64,000 nt of DNA from Mycobacterium sp. 141 (GTDB taxonomy: Bacteria; Actinomycetota; Actinomycetes; Mycobacteriales; Mycobacteriaceae): contig NZ_KB908262.1 in NCBI RefSeq assembly GCF_000382405.1, positions 98,545 to 162,544 on the forward strand. The letters run 5' to 3'. A model generated the notes under the pieces. That model ran no database searches. It was not told the origin of the DNA and was given only the letters and a program-made list of their open reading frames with translations. Position numbers and translations under genes: made by a program. Positions 1 to 9,390 of the stretch are shown in pieces (positions within the stretch are counted from its first letter, which is position 1; each line of letters begins with the position of its first letter).

Positions 1-2098
1 GGCGCTGCCCAACGTCGCTCCCGCGACGGGACCGGCCGCGGCGATCGATTCGGACCCGTCGACCGCGTGGGTGTCCAACGCCCTGCAGTCCGCCGTCGGC
101 CAGTGGCTGCAGATCAACTTCGATCATCCGATCACCAACGCCACCCTGACCATCACTCCGAGTGCCACCGCCGTGGGCGCGCAGGTCCGCCGCATCGAGG
201 TGGCCACCGCGACCGGTACCAGCACGCTGCGGTTCGACGCCGCGGGCAAGCCGCTGACCATACCGCTGCCGGTCGGGGAATCCCCGTGGGTGCGGATCAC
301 CGCAGTGGCCACCGACGACGGCTCTCCGGGCGTGCAGTTCGGCATCACCGATCTGGCCGTCACTCAATACGACGCATCCGGCTACGCCCACCCCATCAAC
401 CTGCGGCACACCGTCGATGTGCCCGGGCCACCGCCGGGTTCGCCTGTGGCGCAATGGGATCTGGGTACCGAGCTGCTGGGCCGGCCCGGCTGCGCCGAAA
501 GCCCCGTCGGGGTGCGATGCGCGGCGGCGATGGCGCTGGCCTCCGAGGAGCCGGTGAACCTCAGCCGCACGCTGACCGTTCCGGAGCCCACCAAGGTACG
601 CCCGACGGTGTGGGTGCGGGCCCGCCAAGGCCCCAAGCTGGCCGATCTGGTCGCTCAACCCGGTACCACCAGAGCTTTTGGCGACGCTGATCCGATCGAC
701 GTGCTCGGCTCGTCATTCGCGGCCACCGATGGCGATCCCCGCACCTCGTGGACGGCTCCGCAGCGGGTGGTTCAGTTCAAGGCGCCACCCACGCTGACGC
801 TCAAGCTGCCGGCCGCGGCCGAGGTGGGTGCGCTGCGCATCGATCCAGGTGGGGCGGAGCCGCCGGCTCACCCGAAGCTGGTGTCGATCGACCTGGGCGA
901 CGGCCCGCAGGTGCGCAAGCTGCCGGGTACCGGTGAACCGCAGACCTTCAAGCTCAAACCGCGGGTGACGGACACCATCACCGTCTCACTGTTGAGCTGG
1001 AACGACGTCATCGACCGCACGTCACTCGGTTTCGATCAGCTCAAACCGCCTGGGCTGGCCGAGGTTTCGGTGTTCGATACGCACGGCCGGCCGATCGGCG
1101 CCGCCGATGCCGCCACCAACCGGGCCCGCATCGTCTCACTGCCCTGCGGGCAGGGCCCGATCATCGGTGTGGCGGGGCAGTTCATCCAGACCTCGGTCCG
1201 CACCACAGTCGCGGCGCTGCTCGACGGCGACCCGATCCCGGCGCAACCGTGCCGCACCGATCCGATATCGCTGCCGGCCGGCCAGCAGGAGCTGCTCGTC
1301 AGCCCGGGGGCGGCATTCGTCGTCGACGGCATCGTACTATCCACGCCCAATGGCCAACTACCCACGGCGACAACGACCCTCGCCGAGACGCCGGAGTGGG
1401 GACCGGACCGTCGAGAGGTGCGGGTGACGCCCACGTCGACCTCGCGGATCCTGGTGGTGCCCGAGAGCATCAACCCCGGCTGGATTGCCCGCGACGCGGC
1501 GGGGACCCGGCTCGAACCGGTGACCGTCAACGGATGGCAGCAGGGCTGGGTGCTTCCGGCCGGAACGGCAGGCACAGTGACGTTGTCGTTCGACTCAAAC
1601 CGCCCTTACCGAGCCGGTTTGATCGGCGGGCTGGCACTGCTGCCGCTGCTGGCACTGTTGGCGCTGCTACCGGTGCGGCGCCGGTCCCCGGAACTGCCTG
1701 CGGCCCGACCGTGGCAGCCCGGTCCGGTGCTGAGGTGCCTGGGCGTGCTCGCGGTCGGCGCGGCGATCTCCGGGATACCGGGGGTACTCGTCGTCGCGGC
1801 CGCCCTAGGGGTGCGCTACTGGCTGCGCGACCGTGAATCCTCGTGCGACCGAATCACCCTCGGCTTGTCGGCGGGCGGCTTGATCCTCGCCGGGGCCGTC
1901 CTGTCGCAGAATCCGTGGCGCTCGGTCGACGGGTATGTCGGGCACTCACCGTGGGTGCAGTTGCTCGCGTTGATATCGGTGGCGTTCGTCGCGGCGTCGA
2001 CAGTGGTGTTCCGGCCGCGCGCATCAGGCGCTCAGCTCGACGCGAGCGCGGCCGCATCCTCGTCGGCGAAGGTGTCCTCCAATGTCAGCGGTGAATAG
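1..2098 (+). CDS. aftD: Arabinofuranosyltransferase AftD, C-terminal part (5' end outside window)
   Basis: The reading frame is already open at base 2 and runs about 699 codons to TAG at 2096-2098, so only the C-terminal half is present. Two discoidin/carbohydrate-binding-like modules are visible, each with an aspartate-rich motif ending in a TxW or TSW signature (near 45-80 and 710-755). The last 150 residues form several hydrophobic helices from about 1615 on. This matches the periplasmic carbohydrate-binding region and terminal membrane segments of AftD, a GT-C enzyme that adds alpha-1,3-arabinofuranose in arabinogalactan and lipoarabinomannan synthesis. The adjacent R2lox gene supports the call. 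It overlaps that convergent gene by 67 bp. Confidence 0.85.
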   Translation, partial: ALPNVAPATGPAAAIDSDPSTAWVSNALQSAVGQWLQINFDHPITNATLTITPSATAVGAQVRRIEVATATGTSTLRFDAAGKPLTIPLPVGESPWVRITAVATDDGSPGVQFGITDLAVTQYDASGYAHPINLRHTVDVPGPPPGSPVAQWDLGTELLGRPGCAESPVGVRCAAAMALASEEPVNLSRTLTVPEPTKVRPTVWVRARQGPKLADLVAQPGTTRAFGDADPIDVLGSSFAATDGDPRTSWTAPQRVVQFKAPPTLTLKLPAAAEVGALRIDPGGAEPPAHPKLVSIDLGDGPQVRKLPGTGEPQTFKLKPRVTDTITVSLLSWNDVIDRTSLGFDQLKPPGLAEVSVFDTHGRPIGAADAATNRARIVSLPCGQGPIIGVAGQFIQTSVRTTVAALLDGDPIPAQPCRTDPISLPAGQQELLVSPGAAFVVDGIVLSTPNGQLPTATTTLAETPEWGPDRREVRVTPTSTSRILVVPESINPGWIARDAAGTRLEPVTVNGWQQGWVLPAGTAGTVTLSFDSNRPYRAGLIGGLALLPLLALLALLPVRRRSPELPAARPWQPGPVLRCLGVLAVGAAISGIPGVLVVAAALGVRYWLRDRESSCDRITLGLSAGGLILAGAVLSQNPWRSVDGYVGHSPWVQLLALISVAFVAASTVVFRPRASGAQLDASAAASSSAKVSSNVSGE

Positions 2099-2970
2099 TC
2101 GAGGTCGATCTCCTCGAGCGGGCGTCCCCGCGCGCTGCTGATCGTGCCGAACCGGCGCATGCCCTTGTCTGCGGAGTACTGCATGAACTCGTCCTGGACC
2201 AAGCCGAAGGGGATGTCGGGGGCGTAGAGAGCGAAGCCCTCCTCGGTGAGTTGCAGTGCGAGCGGGATCAATTCATTCATCCGGGCTTCGAACACCGCCC
2301 AGTTGGCGTCGTCGGCGGCGACGTGTCTGCGGCAGGTGAACGTACCCCACGCCATGTGGCGCCGCTCGTCGTCACCGATCCTGCCGACCAGCTCCTGCAT
2401 GCCCGGCAGGATGCCGCGATCAACGCAAATCTTGTGCCACGCATAGTATCCCGTGAGCGCCAGCATGCCTTCGACGATGTGGTTGTAGGTCACCGATGCC
2501 CGCACCTGAGCGGCCGGTGACGGGTCGGTGTAGAGAGCGTCGAGGGCGGCCGGAAGCTCCTCGTAGAACATCTGCCGATATGCCGGCAGGTCATCGAAGT
2601 AGTTGTGCAGATCGTCGGTGATACCGACTGTGTCGAGCCACATCCGGAACACCTGCGTGTGCTTGGCCTCCTCGAAGGCGAACTGGGTCAGGTACATCTC
2701 ATCGCCAAGCCGTCCCTCGGCCCGCATCGCGCTCATGAACGGCTGGATGTCCTTGGTGACCGCCTCTTCGCCGGCGATGAACTCGGCGCACAGCCGGGTG
2801 GCGTATTCCCGTTCGCGATCAGTCAGCGCCTCCCAGTCCGCCCGGTCGCGGGAGAAGTCGATATCCGCTGGATTCCAGAACTTCGCATTCCCTCCGGCGA
2901 ACAATCGCAACGGCACGCTGTCCCAGTTGAGACCGCCGCGGCTCAGCGAGCCGAAATGTGTGTGCGACAT
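2032..2970 (-). CDS. nrdB: R2-like ligand-binding oxidase (R2lox, annotated NrdB in mycobacteria)
   Basis: This 312-residue ferritin-fold protein keeps every ligand of the Mn/Fe R2lox site at the residue numbers known for the M. tuberculosis protein: E68, E101, H104, E167, E202 and H205. It also has the V71 and Y162 pair that forms the ether cross-link, which separates R2lox from true ribonucleotide reductase R2 subunits. The family carries out two-electron oxidations with a bound fatty acid, and its physiological substrate is not settled. The ATG at 2970 is chosen because GGAGG lies just upstream; a longer in-frame extension to 3036 lacks support. A CRP-like site lies 46 bp upstream of the start. 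Confidence 0.9.
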   Translation of the reverse strand: MSHTHFGSLSRGGLNWDSVPLRLFAGGNAKFWNPADIDFSRDRADWEALTDREREYATRLCAEFIAGEEAVTKDIQPFMSAMRAEGRLGDEMYLTQFAFEEAKHTQVFRMWLDTVGITDDLHNYFDDLPAYRQMFYEELPAALDALYTDPSPAAQVRASVTYNHIVEGMLALTGYYAWHKICVDRGILPGMQELVGRIGDDERRHMAWGTFTCRRHVAADDANWAVFEARMNELIPLALQLTEEGFALYAPDIPFGLVQDEFMQYSADKGMRRFGTISSARGRPLEEIDLDYSPLTLEDTFADEDAAALASS

Positions 2971-3015
2971 CTGGACCTCCTCAGATCCAGGTGGGGTGAC
3001 CACTGGCCATCTTAC

Positions 3016-3031
3016 TGTGATGTATCTCACA
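3016..3031. promoter_or_regulatory. CRP/GlxR-type binding site upstream of R2lox
   Basis: TGTGATGTATCTCACA is an exact match to the actinobacterial CRP consensus TGTGA-NNTANN-TCACA, and the symmetry extends one base on each side (ACTGTGA and TCACAGT). It ends 46 bp before the nrdB ATG and abuts a possible -10 (TAAGAT) read on the minus strand, so CRP could repress or activate from here. It could also act on the GNAT gene about 95 bp away on the plus strand. Confidence 0.6.
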
Positions 3032-3080
3032 GTCAAAGGCTCTTCACCGCGATGCGGTCGTCACCGCAATTCAGATCGCG

Positions 3081-3112
3081 CGCTACGGCGCCGGTGTGTC
3101 GGCGCCGTAGCG
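3081..3112. repeat. Perfect 12-bp inverted repeat (hairpin) ahead of the GNAT gene
   Basis: CGCTACGGCGCC and GGCGCCGTAGCG flank an 8-nt loop. The hairpin ends 14 bp before the ATG at 3127 and leaves no U-run. It could be an operator, an RNA structure hiding the ribosome site, or a terminator for transcription entering the GNAT gene. Confidence 0.6.
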
Positions 3113-3126
3113 GCATAGTGAAGATC

Positions 3127-3456
3127 ATGGCTGACGTTCGCAACATCTTGGAAAGGCACCAGTACGAGATCACCGTCGACGGCGAGCATGCCGGCCTCGA
3201 GGCCTACGTTGACGCCGGCGATCAGCGCGTTTTCTACCACACCGAGATCGATGACAGGTTCAGCGGCCGCGGCCTGGCCGGCGAACTGGTTTCCGCGGCG
3301 CTGACCGACGCCCGCGCGGCGGGCAAGCGCATCGTCGCGGTCTGCCCGTACGTCGTCAAGTACGTCAAACAACACCACGACTTCGACGACATCCTCGACC
3401 CGGTCACCCCCGAGGCCATGGCCGCCGTCGAAGCCGCAGACTGGGCCCGCTACTGA
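3127..3456 (+). CDS. Small GNAT-family N-acetyltransferase (COG2388 type)
   Basis: The 109-residue protein is acidic and matches the short YidJ-type GNAT fold. After three N-terminal strands it has a receptor-strand motif and a glycine-rich acetyl-CoA loop (GRGLAGELV, about residues 45-53), then a conserved CPYVVKY stretch. These minimal acetyltransferases have no settled substrate. The start is the ATG at 3127. An in-frame GTG at 3118 lies between the hairpin and this ATG and cannot be excluded. The gene is convergent with the acyltransferase, with only 7 bp between the two stops. Confidence 0.8.
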   Translation: MADVRNILERHQYEITVDGEHAGLEAYVDAGDQRVFYHTEIDDRFSGRGLAGELVSAALTDARAAGKRIVAVCPYVVKYVKQHHDFDDILDPVTPEAMAAVEAADWARY

Positions 3457-3463
3457 CCGGCCC

Positions 3464-4660
3464 TCAGCGCAGTGCCGGTTCGGGCTCCGGTTCTGGTTCG
3501 TCGGTGATCGAGCTGTCCAGCGGCGGGACGGGACGCTGGCTGCGGTACTCCCAGCGCCGCAATGCCTCCCGGCACGGCGACTCCACCAGGGCGTAGCTGA
3601 CGGCCGCGAGCGCGAAGCCGAAGACCAACGTCAGCACCAGCACGGCCGGCATGCCGCCGTTGAACAGAAACTCTCCGATCATCGGAAACACCATCGCCAA
3701 GGCGGCCAGGTGCCACACGAACAACCCGTAGGACCAGCGGCCCAACGTCACCATCACCCGGCTGCCGAGGATCCGGTGCGGTGTACCGGGCCGATCCAAC
3801 ACCAGCGGGGCCAGCACCGCAGCAGCGAGCACGGCGCCCATCGCCGTCTTCAACGTCACCTGCTCGACCGATCCCGGCCGCAACCCCTCAAGCCCGGCCA
3901 GCGGCGATGCGGCGATCCCGAATGCCGTCGCCGCGATCAGCGCCATGAGCAGCGGACGCCGGCCCAGCCGGTGCGCCCAGCCGAACGGCGTTACGGTGAG
4001 CTCGGCCAGGACCATTCCCGCGGCGAACCACGAGAAGAACGCCGGCGGCCAGTTCCACTGGTTGAGCCCGGTGCTGCCGTCGAACGGGATCCGCACCCAG
4101 GCCAGGCTGAGCAGGCCCACCGCGATGATGACCCCGATCCGGGCCCGCACCGGCACGCGGCGGGCCAACAGCGCCAGCAGCGGCAGCACCAGATAGAAGG
4201 TGACCTCCACCGACAGGCTCCACATCTGCGTCAGCCCGGCGGTCAAGGTCAGCGGAACGTAGATCTGCGTCAGGCTCAGATTGGCCAGCCACACCGTGAA
4301 GTCGGCCTTGGCCTCCGGGAGCAGCAGCAGGATCGCCACGACCGCCACCACATATCCGGGCATGATCCGGACCAGCCGCGACCGCAGGTAGTGGCCCGTG
4401 TGGGGCCGCGGGCGCAATCCGCGGGCGGCGGCCGCATGACCGCGCCACAAGAGGAAGCCCGACAGCGCGAAGAAAACCGCCACAGCGAGGTCGAACCGGC
4501 CGAAGATGCGGCCCATCACGCCGGTGGTGTGTCCCGTCTGGAATGCCACATGCGTCAGCACCACACCCATGGCGGCGCAGGCACGCATGCCCTCGACTGC
4601 CGGCAGGAAGGTCCTCGTCCCGCCGACCTCGAAGTTCGGGTCCGATTGCCGGGTTGCCAC
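3464..4660 (-). CDS. Acyltransferase 3 family membrane protein (OafA/YrhL-like, Rv0228-type)
   Basis: The protein of about 398 residues has ten or so hydrophobic segments and the family signature near the N-terminus: an RACAAMGVVLTH motif with the conserved His, followed by an FFALSGFLL motif around helix 2. Such enzymes move acyl groups onto sugars or lipids of the envelope. The C-terminus is polar and rich in Glu-Pro. The GTG at 4660 is the best start I can see, but no clear Shine-Dalgarno sequence supports it and the frame stays open far upstream. It lies divergent to the DUF3068 gene, as Rv0228 does beside Rv0227c. Confidence 0.8.
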   Translation of the reverse strand: MATRQSDPNFEVGGTRTFLPAVEGMRACAAMGVVLTHVAFQTGHTTGVMGRIFGRFDLAVAVFFALSGFLLWRGHAAAARGLRPRPHTGHYLRSRLVRIMPGYVVAVVAILLLLPEAKADFTVWLANLSLTQIYVPLTLTAGLTQMWSLSVEVTFYLVLPLLALLARRVPVRARIGVIIAVGLLSLAWVRIPFDGSTGLNQWNWPPAFFSWFAAGMVLAELTVTPFGWAHRLGRRPLLMALIAATAFGIAASPLAGLEGLRPGSVEQVTLKTAMGAVLAAAVLAPLVLDRPGTPHRILGSRVMVTLGRWSYGLFVWHLAALAMVFPMIGEFLFNGGMPAVLVLTLVFGFALAAVSYALVESPCREALRRWEYRSQRPVPPLDSSITDEPEPEPEPALR

Positions 4661-4816
4661 GACGACCAGTGTGCCGGGACGGCGCAGGCACGCCAAACCC
4701 GAGGTGGGCTGCCGCCACGAGATGTCCTTGTCGTAAGTGATGGCCTTAAATAGTGCTGTTAGGGTCGAACGGGTTTGCCTGGAGGACGAGTTGGCCCACA
4801 CCAAAGGAGGCCCGGT

Positions 4817-6013
4817 TTGAACCGCGCTGTGGCGCTGCGTATCGCGGCGTGCGGACTCATGGGGTTGGGTGCAGCCCTGTTGATCGCCGCCCTGCTGCTG
4901 ACGACCTACACCAAGGGCAAGATCGCCAAGATTCCGCTCAACCTGGACACCACGCTGGTCAGCGAAGGCACCGGGACCGCGTTCGACCCGGCCTCGTTGA
5001 CAGCCGAGAAGTTCTCCGTGGACCGCAACGTGCCGGTGGCAATGCAACAGCAGATGAGCGTCGAAGCCCCGGCGAACGCCGATGTGGTGACCCTGCAAGT
5101 GGGCACGTCCCTGCGGCGGACCGACCGCCAGCAGGACACCGGCCTGCTGCTGGCGATGGTCGACACGGTCACCATGAACCGCAGCACCGCGTTGGCGGTG
5201 TCCTCGGATACCAACCCGGGCGGGTCCATCCAAAGGCCGCGCTCCATGGACGACCAGAAGCCGCCCACCAGCGTCGCGCTGCCGCACGAGGGGCTGACCT
5301 ACCGGTTCCCGTTCGACACCGCGAAGAAGACCTACCAGATGTTCGACCCGATCGCGCAAAAGGCGTTCGATGCGAACTATGACGGCGAAGAAGACGTCAA
5401 CGGGCTGACCACCTACCGGTTCACCCAAAACGTCGGCTACGACGCCGACGGCAAGCTGGTCGAGCCGGTGAAGTACGCCTCGCTGTATGAGGACGACGTG
5501 GACAGCACCGTCAAGGCACGCGCCTCGGTGTGGGGTGTGCCGGGCGAGCCGGACGAAGAGATCACGATGAACCGGTACTACGCCGCGCAACGCACCTTCT
5601 GGGTGGATCCGGTGTCGGGCACCATCGTCAAGGCCACCGACCACGGCTACCAGTACTACGCCCGGGACGCCCTCAAGCCCGAGGTCACCTACGTCGACTA
5701 CAAGGTCACCTCCACCGAGAGCACCATCGAGTCGCAGGTCGCGTCCGCCCGCGACGAACGAGACCGAGTTGCGCTGTGGTCCCGAGTCCTGCCGATCACG
5801 TTCACCGCGCTGGGCCTGGTCATGATGATCGGCGGTGGGCTGCTGGCCTGGTTCGTGCTGCGCGCCGAGTCGACGCTGATCGACCCGGGCCTGGACAACG
5901 CCGACCACGGATTCTTCGACACTCAAGGCATCCAAGTGCCCGGCGCCGAGGCCAAGACCGAAAAGCTGCCCGCACAGCGGCCCTCTGACCTGCCACCGGA
6001 CCGACCAGTCTGA
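4817..6013 (+). CDS. DUF3068 / PorA-family membrane-anchored protein (Rv0227c-type)
   Basis: The 398-residue protein has an N-terminal transmembrane helix (about residues 8-30), a large extracytoplasmic beta-rich domain, and a second helix near residues 330-355 followed by a short polar tail. This is the DUF3068 layout, found in mycolate-bearing actinobacteria and sometimes named porin PorA family. The start is the TTG at 4817 because AAAGGAGG ends 6 bases before it; the upstream in-frame ATG at 4775 has no such site. The stop TGA touches the first codon of the next membrane protein, so the two are probably translated together. Confidence 0.85.
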   Translation: MNRAVALRIAACGLMGLGAALLIAALLLTTYTKGKIAKIPLNLDTTLVSEGTGTAFDPASLTAEKFSVDRNVPVAMQQQMSVEAPANADVVTLQVGTSLRRTDRQQDTGLLLAMVDTVTMNRSTALAVSSDTNPGGSIQRPRSMDDQKPPTSVALPHEGLTYRFPFDTAKKTYQMFDPIAQKAFDANYDGEEDVNGLTTYRFTQNVGYDADGKLVEPVKYASLYEDDVDSTVKARASVWGVPGEPDEEITMNRYYAAQRTFWVDPVSGTIVKATDHGYQYYARDALKPEVTYVDYKVTSTESTIESQVASARDERDRVALWSRVLPITFTALGLVMMIGGGLLAWFVLRAESTLIDPGLDNADHGFFDTQGIQVPGAEAKTEKLPAQRPSDLPPDRPV

Positions 6014-6057
6014 TTTCGTCCCGGTTCTGGCTGCCGGCCTACGCGCTGGCGCTGTCG

Positions 6058-7719
6058 TTGTTGGTGACGGCGCCGCTGCTGGGGCCCGGCTATCTGCTGT
6101 TGCGCGACGCGGTGTCGACGCCGCGTTCGTATCTGACCGATGCTGCACTGGGCCTGTCCGAGTCGGCCCCCCGCGCGGTTCCTCAGGACTTTTTCGTCGC
6201 GGTGACGTCGGCTGTGCTCGATGGCGGCGTGGTCGTCAAGGCATTGCTGGTGGCCGGCCTCTGGCTGGCGTCGTGGGGGGCCGCACGGCTGGCCGCCGGC
6301 GTTCTTCCCGACGCAGGCCGGGCCGGGCAGTTCATCGCCGCAACGCTGGCCGGGTGGAATCCGTATGTCGCCGAGCGATTACTGCAGGGCCATTGGAGTC
6401 TGCTGGTCGGTTACGGCTGCCTGCCGTGGGTCGCGACCGCGGCGATACGGCTGCGCACCGGGTCCCGCACGCGAGGAGGACAAACCAACCCCCGCACGCG
6501 AGGAGGACAAACAAACCCCCGCACGCGAGGAGCTGCGTTCGCACTGGCGTTCTGGACCGCTGTGGCCGGGCTGACACCGACGGGTCTGCTGCTGGCCATG
6601 GTGGTGGCACTGACCTGCGTCGCGGTACCCGGTGACGGCTGGGGACGGGCCCGGGTCGCGGGATTGAGCATGGTCGCCGCGGCGCTGGCCGCGACACCCT
6701 GGTTGACCGCGGCACTGGTGGGGGGTGCGGTGAACTCGTCGGCGTCGGCGGCGGAGTTGTCGGCCGGAATCCACGCGTTCGCCGCGCGCGCCGAACCCGG
6801 GCTGGGCGCACTGGGCAGCCTGGCCGGGCTCGGCGGTATCTGGAACAGTGCAGCCACACCGGCGTCGCGAGCCTCGTTGTTCGCATTGCCGGCCACGCTG
6901 GTGCTGCTCGGGGTGGTGGCGGCGGGCCTGCCGGTCGTATTGCGCAATCCCGCCAGACGTATGACGCTGCCGCTGCTGGTCCTGGCCGCTGTCGCTGTCG
7001 TCGGCCCGGCATTGACGGCGACCGGGCCCGGGATGGCACTCGTCGAGGCTGTGGTGCGAACAGTTCCCGGGCTTGGTGTGCTGCGCGACGGGCAGAAGTG
7101 GGTGGCACTGGCCATGCCCGGATATACGTTGGCGGCCGCGGCAGCTCCGCTGACGATGCGACGCCGGCTCTCCACGACCGCGACAGCTGCGGTGTGTTGT
7201 GCGGCATTGATCGCAGTACTGCCCGACCTGGCGTGGGGCGTGGGCGGCCAGATGCGCGCCGTGCGCTATCCGACCACCTGGACGACCGCCGCCGCCCAGA
7301 TCAATGCCGATCCTCGGCCGGTGGCGGTGCTCCCGCCCGACATCATGCGGCAGTTCCCCTGGGCCGGGTCGGCACCGGTACTCGACCCGCTGCCCCGCTG
7401 GCTGCGCGCCGAAGTCTTCAGCACCGGCGATCTGTCGATCGGCGGGCACATCGTGCCGGGCGAGGGCGCCCGAGCACGCGCCGTGCAGCAATTGCTGCTG
7501 TCCGGAGCGTCACCGCAGCAACTGGCCGACGCCGGTGTCGGCTGGGTGGTTCGTGAGACCGGCGGCGATGTCGCGGTGCAGCGGATCGGCGGCTCGGCGC
7601 CCGCGGCAGCGCATCGCGGCATCCTGATCGCCGCGCACCTGGTCTGGCTGGGTTTGCTGATGGCTGCCGGGATCGGGTTGGCAGTGCAGACCGCGCGCTC
7701 GTCGCATCGGCGCGGCTAG
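6058..7719 (+). CDS. Polytopic membrane protein (Rv0226c-type), probably envelope assembly
   Basis: At least 553 residues with ten or more hydrophobic helices and no recognised catalytic motif. The annotated start is the first standard codon (TTG 6058), but in-frame codons from 6013 encode an arginine-aromatic N-terminus leading directly into the first helix. Initiation at the unusual ATT overlapping the upstream TGA (6013), or at CTG 6010, is therefore likely. The short cytosolic loop at 6464-6533 is a 27-bp tandem repeat encoding Pro-Arg-Thr-Arg-Gly-Gly-Gln-Thr-Asn units. The gene is coupled to the DUF3068 gene, and the pair is conserved in mycobacteria. Function is not known. Confidence 0.8.
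   Translation: MLVTAPLLGPGYLLLRDAVSTPRSYLTDAALGLSESAPRAVPQDFFVAVTSAVLDGGVVVKALLVAGLWLASWGAARLAAGVLPDAGRAGQFIAATLAGWNPYVAERLLQGHWSLLVGYGCLPWVATAAIRLRTGSRTRGGQTNPRTRGGQTNPRTRGAAFALAFWTAVAGLTPTGLLLAMVVALTCVAVPGDGWGRARVAGLSMVAAALAATPWLTAALVGGAVNSSASAAELSAGIHAFAARAEPGLGALGSLAGLGGIWNSAATPASRASLFALPATLVLLGVVAAGLPVVLRNPARRMTLPLLVLAAVAVVGPALTATGPGMALVEAVVRTVPGLGVLRDGQKWVALAMPGYTLAAAAAPLTMRRRLSTTATAAVCCAALIAVLPDLAWGVGGQMRAVRYPTTWTTAAAQINADPRPVAVLPPDIMRQFPWAGSAPVLDPLPRWLRAEVFSTGDLSIGGHIVPGEGARARAVQQLLLSGASPQQLADAGVGWVVRETGGDVAVQRIGGSAPAAAHRGILIAAHLVWLGLLMAAGIGLAVQTARSSHRRG
6464..6533 (+). repeat. 27-bp tandem repeat, about 2.6 copies, in-frame
   Basis: The core CCCGCACGCGAGGAGG begins at 6464, 6491 and 6518, an exact 27-bp period. 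It encodes a nine-residue repeat in a loop of the membrane protein. A related core (CGCACGCGAGGAG) occurs again at 9311 in the glycosyltransferase N-terminus. Confidence 0.9.
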
Positions 7720-8169
7720 CGCAGGGCGTGGCCGTACGTGGCAGCGGCCACCGGGTCACGGCCGCGGACGACACACCCGGGGCAGTCACACCCGCCACAT
7801 CAGTCCCGGTCCCGAGAGCACAAGCGTTGTGCCCGGCTGTTAGCGACAAAGTCGCGGAAATCGCCTCAACCGCAACGCTGTTCACTGCGACACCGCGCGA
7901 CGAACCTCACTGAACGCGCCAACAACGCCAGTCGCACCAGCAACAGAATATTCTGCGCCCGCATATCGGCGACCTTGTCGCTCGCAGCGCGGGCACGTAA
8001 CCAGTGCGACGGAAAGGGTCCTGTGGTGCCAAATTGGTGCATGGGATTGGCCGACGCGAGACGACTGATGCCTGTGGTGCCTATGTGGCGATTTCCGCGA
8101 CTTTGTCGCTAATAGCCGGGCACACCCACTACGGTCTCGGCACGGTGACGGATGTGACTGTTGTGAAAC
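7720..8169. other. 450-bp intergenic region between convergent genes, filled by a repeat element
   Basis: No convincing gene is present. It contains two 70-bp imperfect inverted arms (7796-7865 and 8087-8156) and a diverged third copy of the same core at 7968-8000. Short open frames across it lack ribosome sites and recognisable content. Confidence 0.7.
7796..8156. repeat. Inverted-repeat element with 70-bp arms (MITE-like)
   Basis: The left arm 7796-7865 and right arm 8087-8156 are inverted copies. The inner 38 bp differ at one position and share the core ACTTTGTCGCTAA (plus strand of the right arm). The outer 32 bp are more diverged but keep the same spacing, including TCTCGG and GATGTG blocks. 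The 221-bp interior holds a further partial copy at 7968-8000. No target-site duplication or transposase was found. Confidence 0.7.
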
Positions 8170-9357
8170 TTAGACCAGGCCGCTGATGTAACGCCCGTCG
8201 CGCACAGACTCCAGCACGGTGCGCATCGCCTCGGCACTCTGCGCCCAGGAGAATTCGTCACTACGGGTCTGCGCCTTGCTGCCCAGCTGGACCCGCAGGA
8301 CACCGTCGGACAGCAGCCGGCCGAGTCCTTCGACGAGGCCGTCGCGGTCCTCGACCAGCAGTCCGGTCACTCCGTCGACGATCGAATCGGTCAGCCCACC
8401 CGAGGCGCGATAGCCAATGGTGGGTACGCCGTGCTGGGCGGCCTCGGTCACCGCCAGCCCCCAGCCTTCCTTGCGGGACGGCAGCACATGCACCCAACTC
8501 TGTTGCAGCACACGGTGTTTGGTCACATCGTCGACGTGGCCGTGGAACGTCACCGCGTCGCTGATGCCGAGCAATTCGGCGTGGTCGACCAGGCGCTGCC
8601 GCCACCAGCCGTCGCCGAGGATGTCCAGGTGTAGGTCCGGGATGCTGGCCTGCAACGTCGCGATCGCTTCCAGCGCATCCTCGATCTGCTTGTGCGGCAC
8701 CAGCCGTGACAGCACCACCACGCGCGGTGTGTATGAGCGCGGTAATTCCAGGCTTTGCGCCGGGGCTTCGTCAAGACCGTTGCGCACCACAGCGATTCGA
8801 TTGGAATCCACACCGAGTTCGTTGAGGTCGCGGGCCGAGGGCAAAGACACCGTGACGTACTGGTTGTATCGATGCAGCAGCGGCGACAACCGCGACTCGA
8901 CGAACCACCCGACCCGGCCCATCACCGGCCCCGCCACGGGCCACAGCTCACGGTGGCAGTGGTGAACCAGCACCGCCACCCGCCGGCCGAACGCCAGCCG
9001 GGCCAGAAATGGCAGACCATTCTGGGTGTCGACGACAACATCGGGTCTCACGCGCCGCAGCGGCCCGAGACCGATGCGGGCCAGGACCATCGCCAGACCG
9101 GCCCAGATGTAGACCGTGTGGCGGCCGCCGGCACGGCTGATCCGCACGCCGTCGACGACTTCATTGCGGGCCGCACCCGAATACCGGGCCGTGCGCAGGG
9201 TGACATCGACTCCACGACCGGCCAGATACGCGCCGATGCGCTGTACATAGGCCTCGCTGCCGCCGCCCTGCGGGTGGCCGGTATCGCGCCAACACAACAG
9301 CAGGACGGCACGCACGCGAGGAGCACCAACCTGTGGCTGCACGGGACGGTCGGACAT
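8170..9357 (-). CDS. GT4-family glycosyltransferase (Rv0225-type)
   Basis: The 395-residue protein has the two-Rossmann GT-B layout. The N-terminal acceptor domain carries a GGGSEAYV motif (31-38). The C-terminal donor domain carries an SRLVPHKQ nucleotide-sugar motif (217-224) and the retaining EX7E pair E297 and E305. It is expected to transfer a sugar from a nucleotide donor at the cytosolic membrane face; the acceptor is unknown. The ATG at 9357 is used. The first 16 residues are an extension ahead of the usual VLLLCWRDTG start and coincide with a copy of the GCACGCGAGGAG repeat. It is divergent from the methyltransferase with 33 bp between starts. Confidence 0.88.
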   Translation of the reverse strand: MSDRPVQPQVGAPRVRAVLLLCWRDTGHPQGGGSEAYVQRIGAYLAGRGVDVTLRTARYSGAARNEVVDGVRISRAGGRHTVYIWAGLAMVLARIGLGPLRRVRPDVVVDTQNGLPFLARLAFGRRVAVLVHHCHRELWPVAGPVMGRVGWFVESRLSPLLHRYNQYVTVSLPSARDLNELGVDSNRIAVVRNGLDEAPAQSLELPRSYTPRVVVLSRLVPHKQIEDALEAIATLQASIPDLHLDILGDGWWRQRLVDHAELLGISDAVTFHGHVDDVTKHRVLQQSWVHVLPSRKEGWGLAVTEAAQHGVPTIGYRASGGLTDSIVDGVTGLLVEDRDGLVEGLGRLLSDGVLRVQLGSKAQTRSDEFSWAQSAEAMRTVLESVRDGRYISGLV

Positions 9358-9390
9358 CGTGTCGAGGGTACCGGTGAGTAGTTTGGGCGA

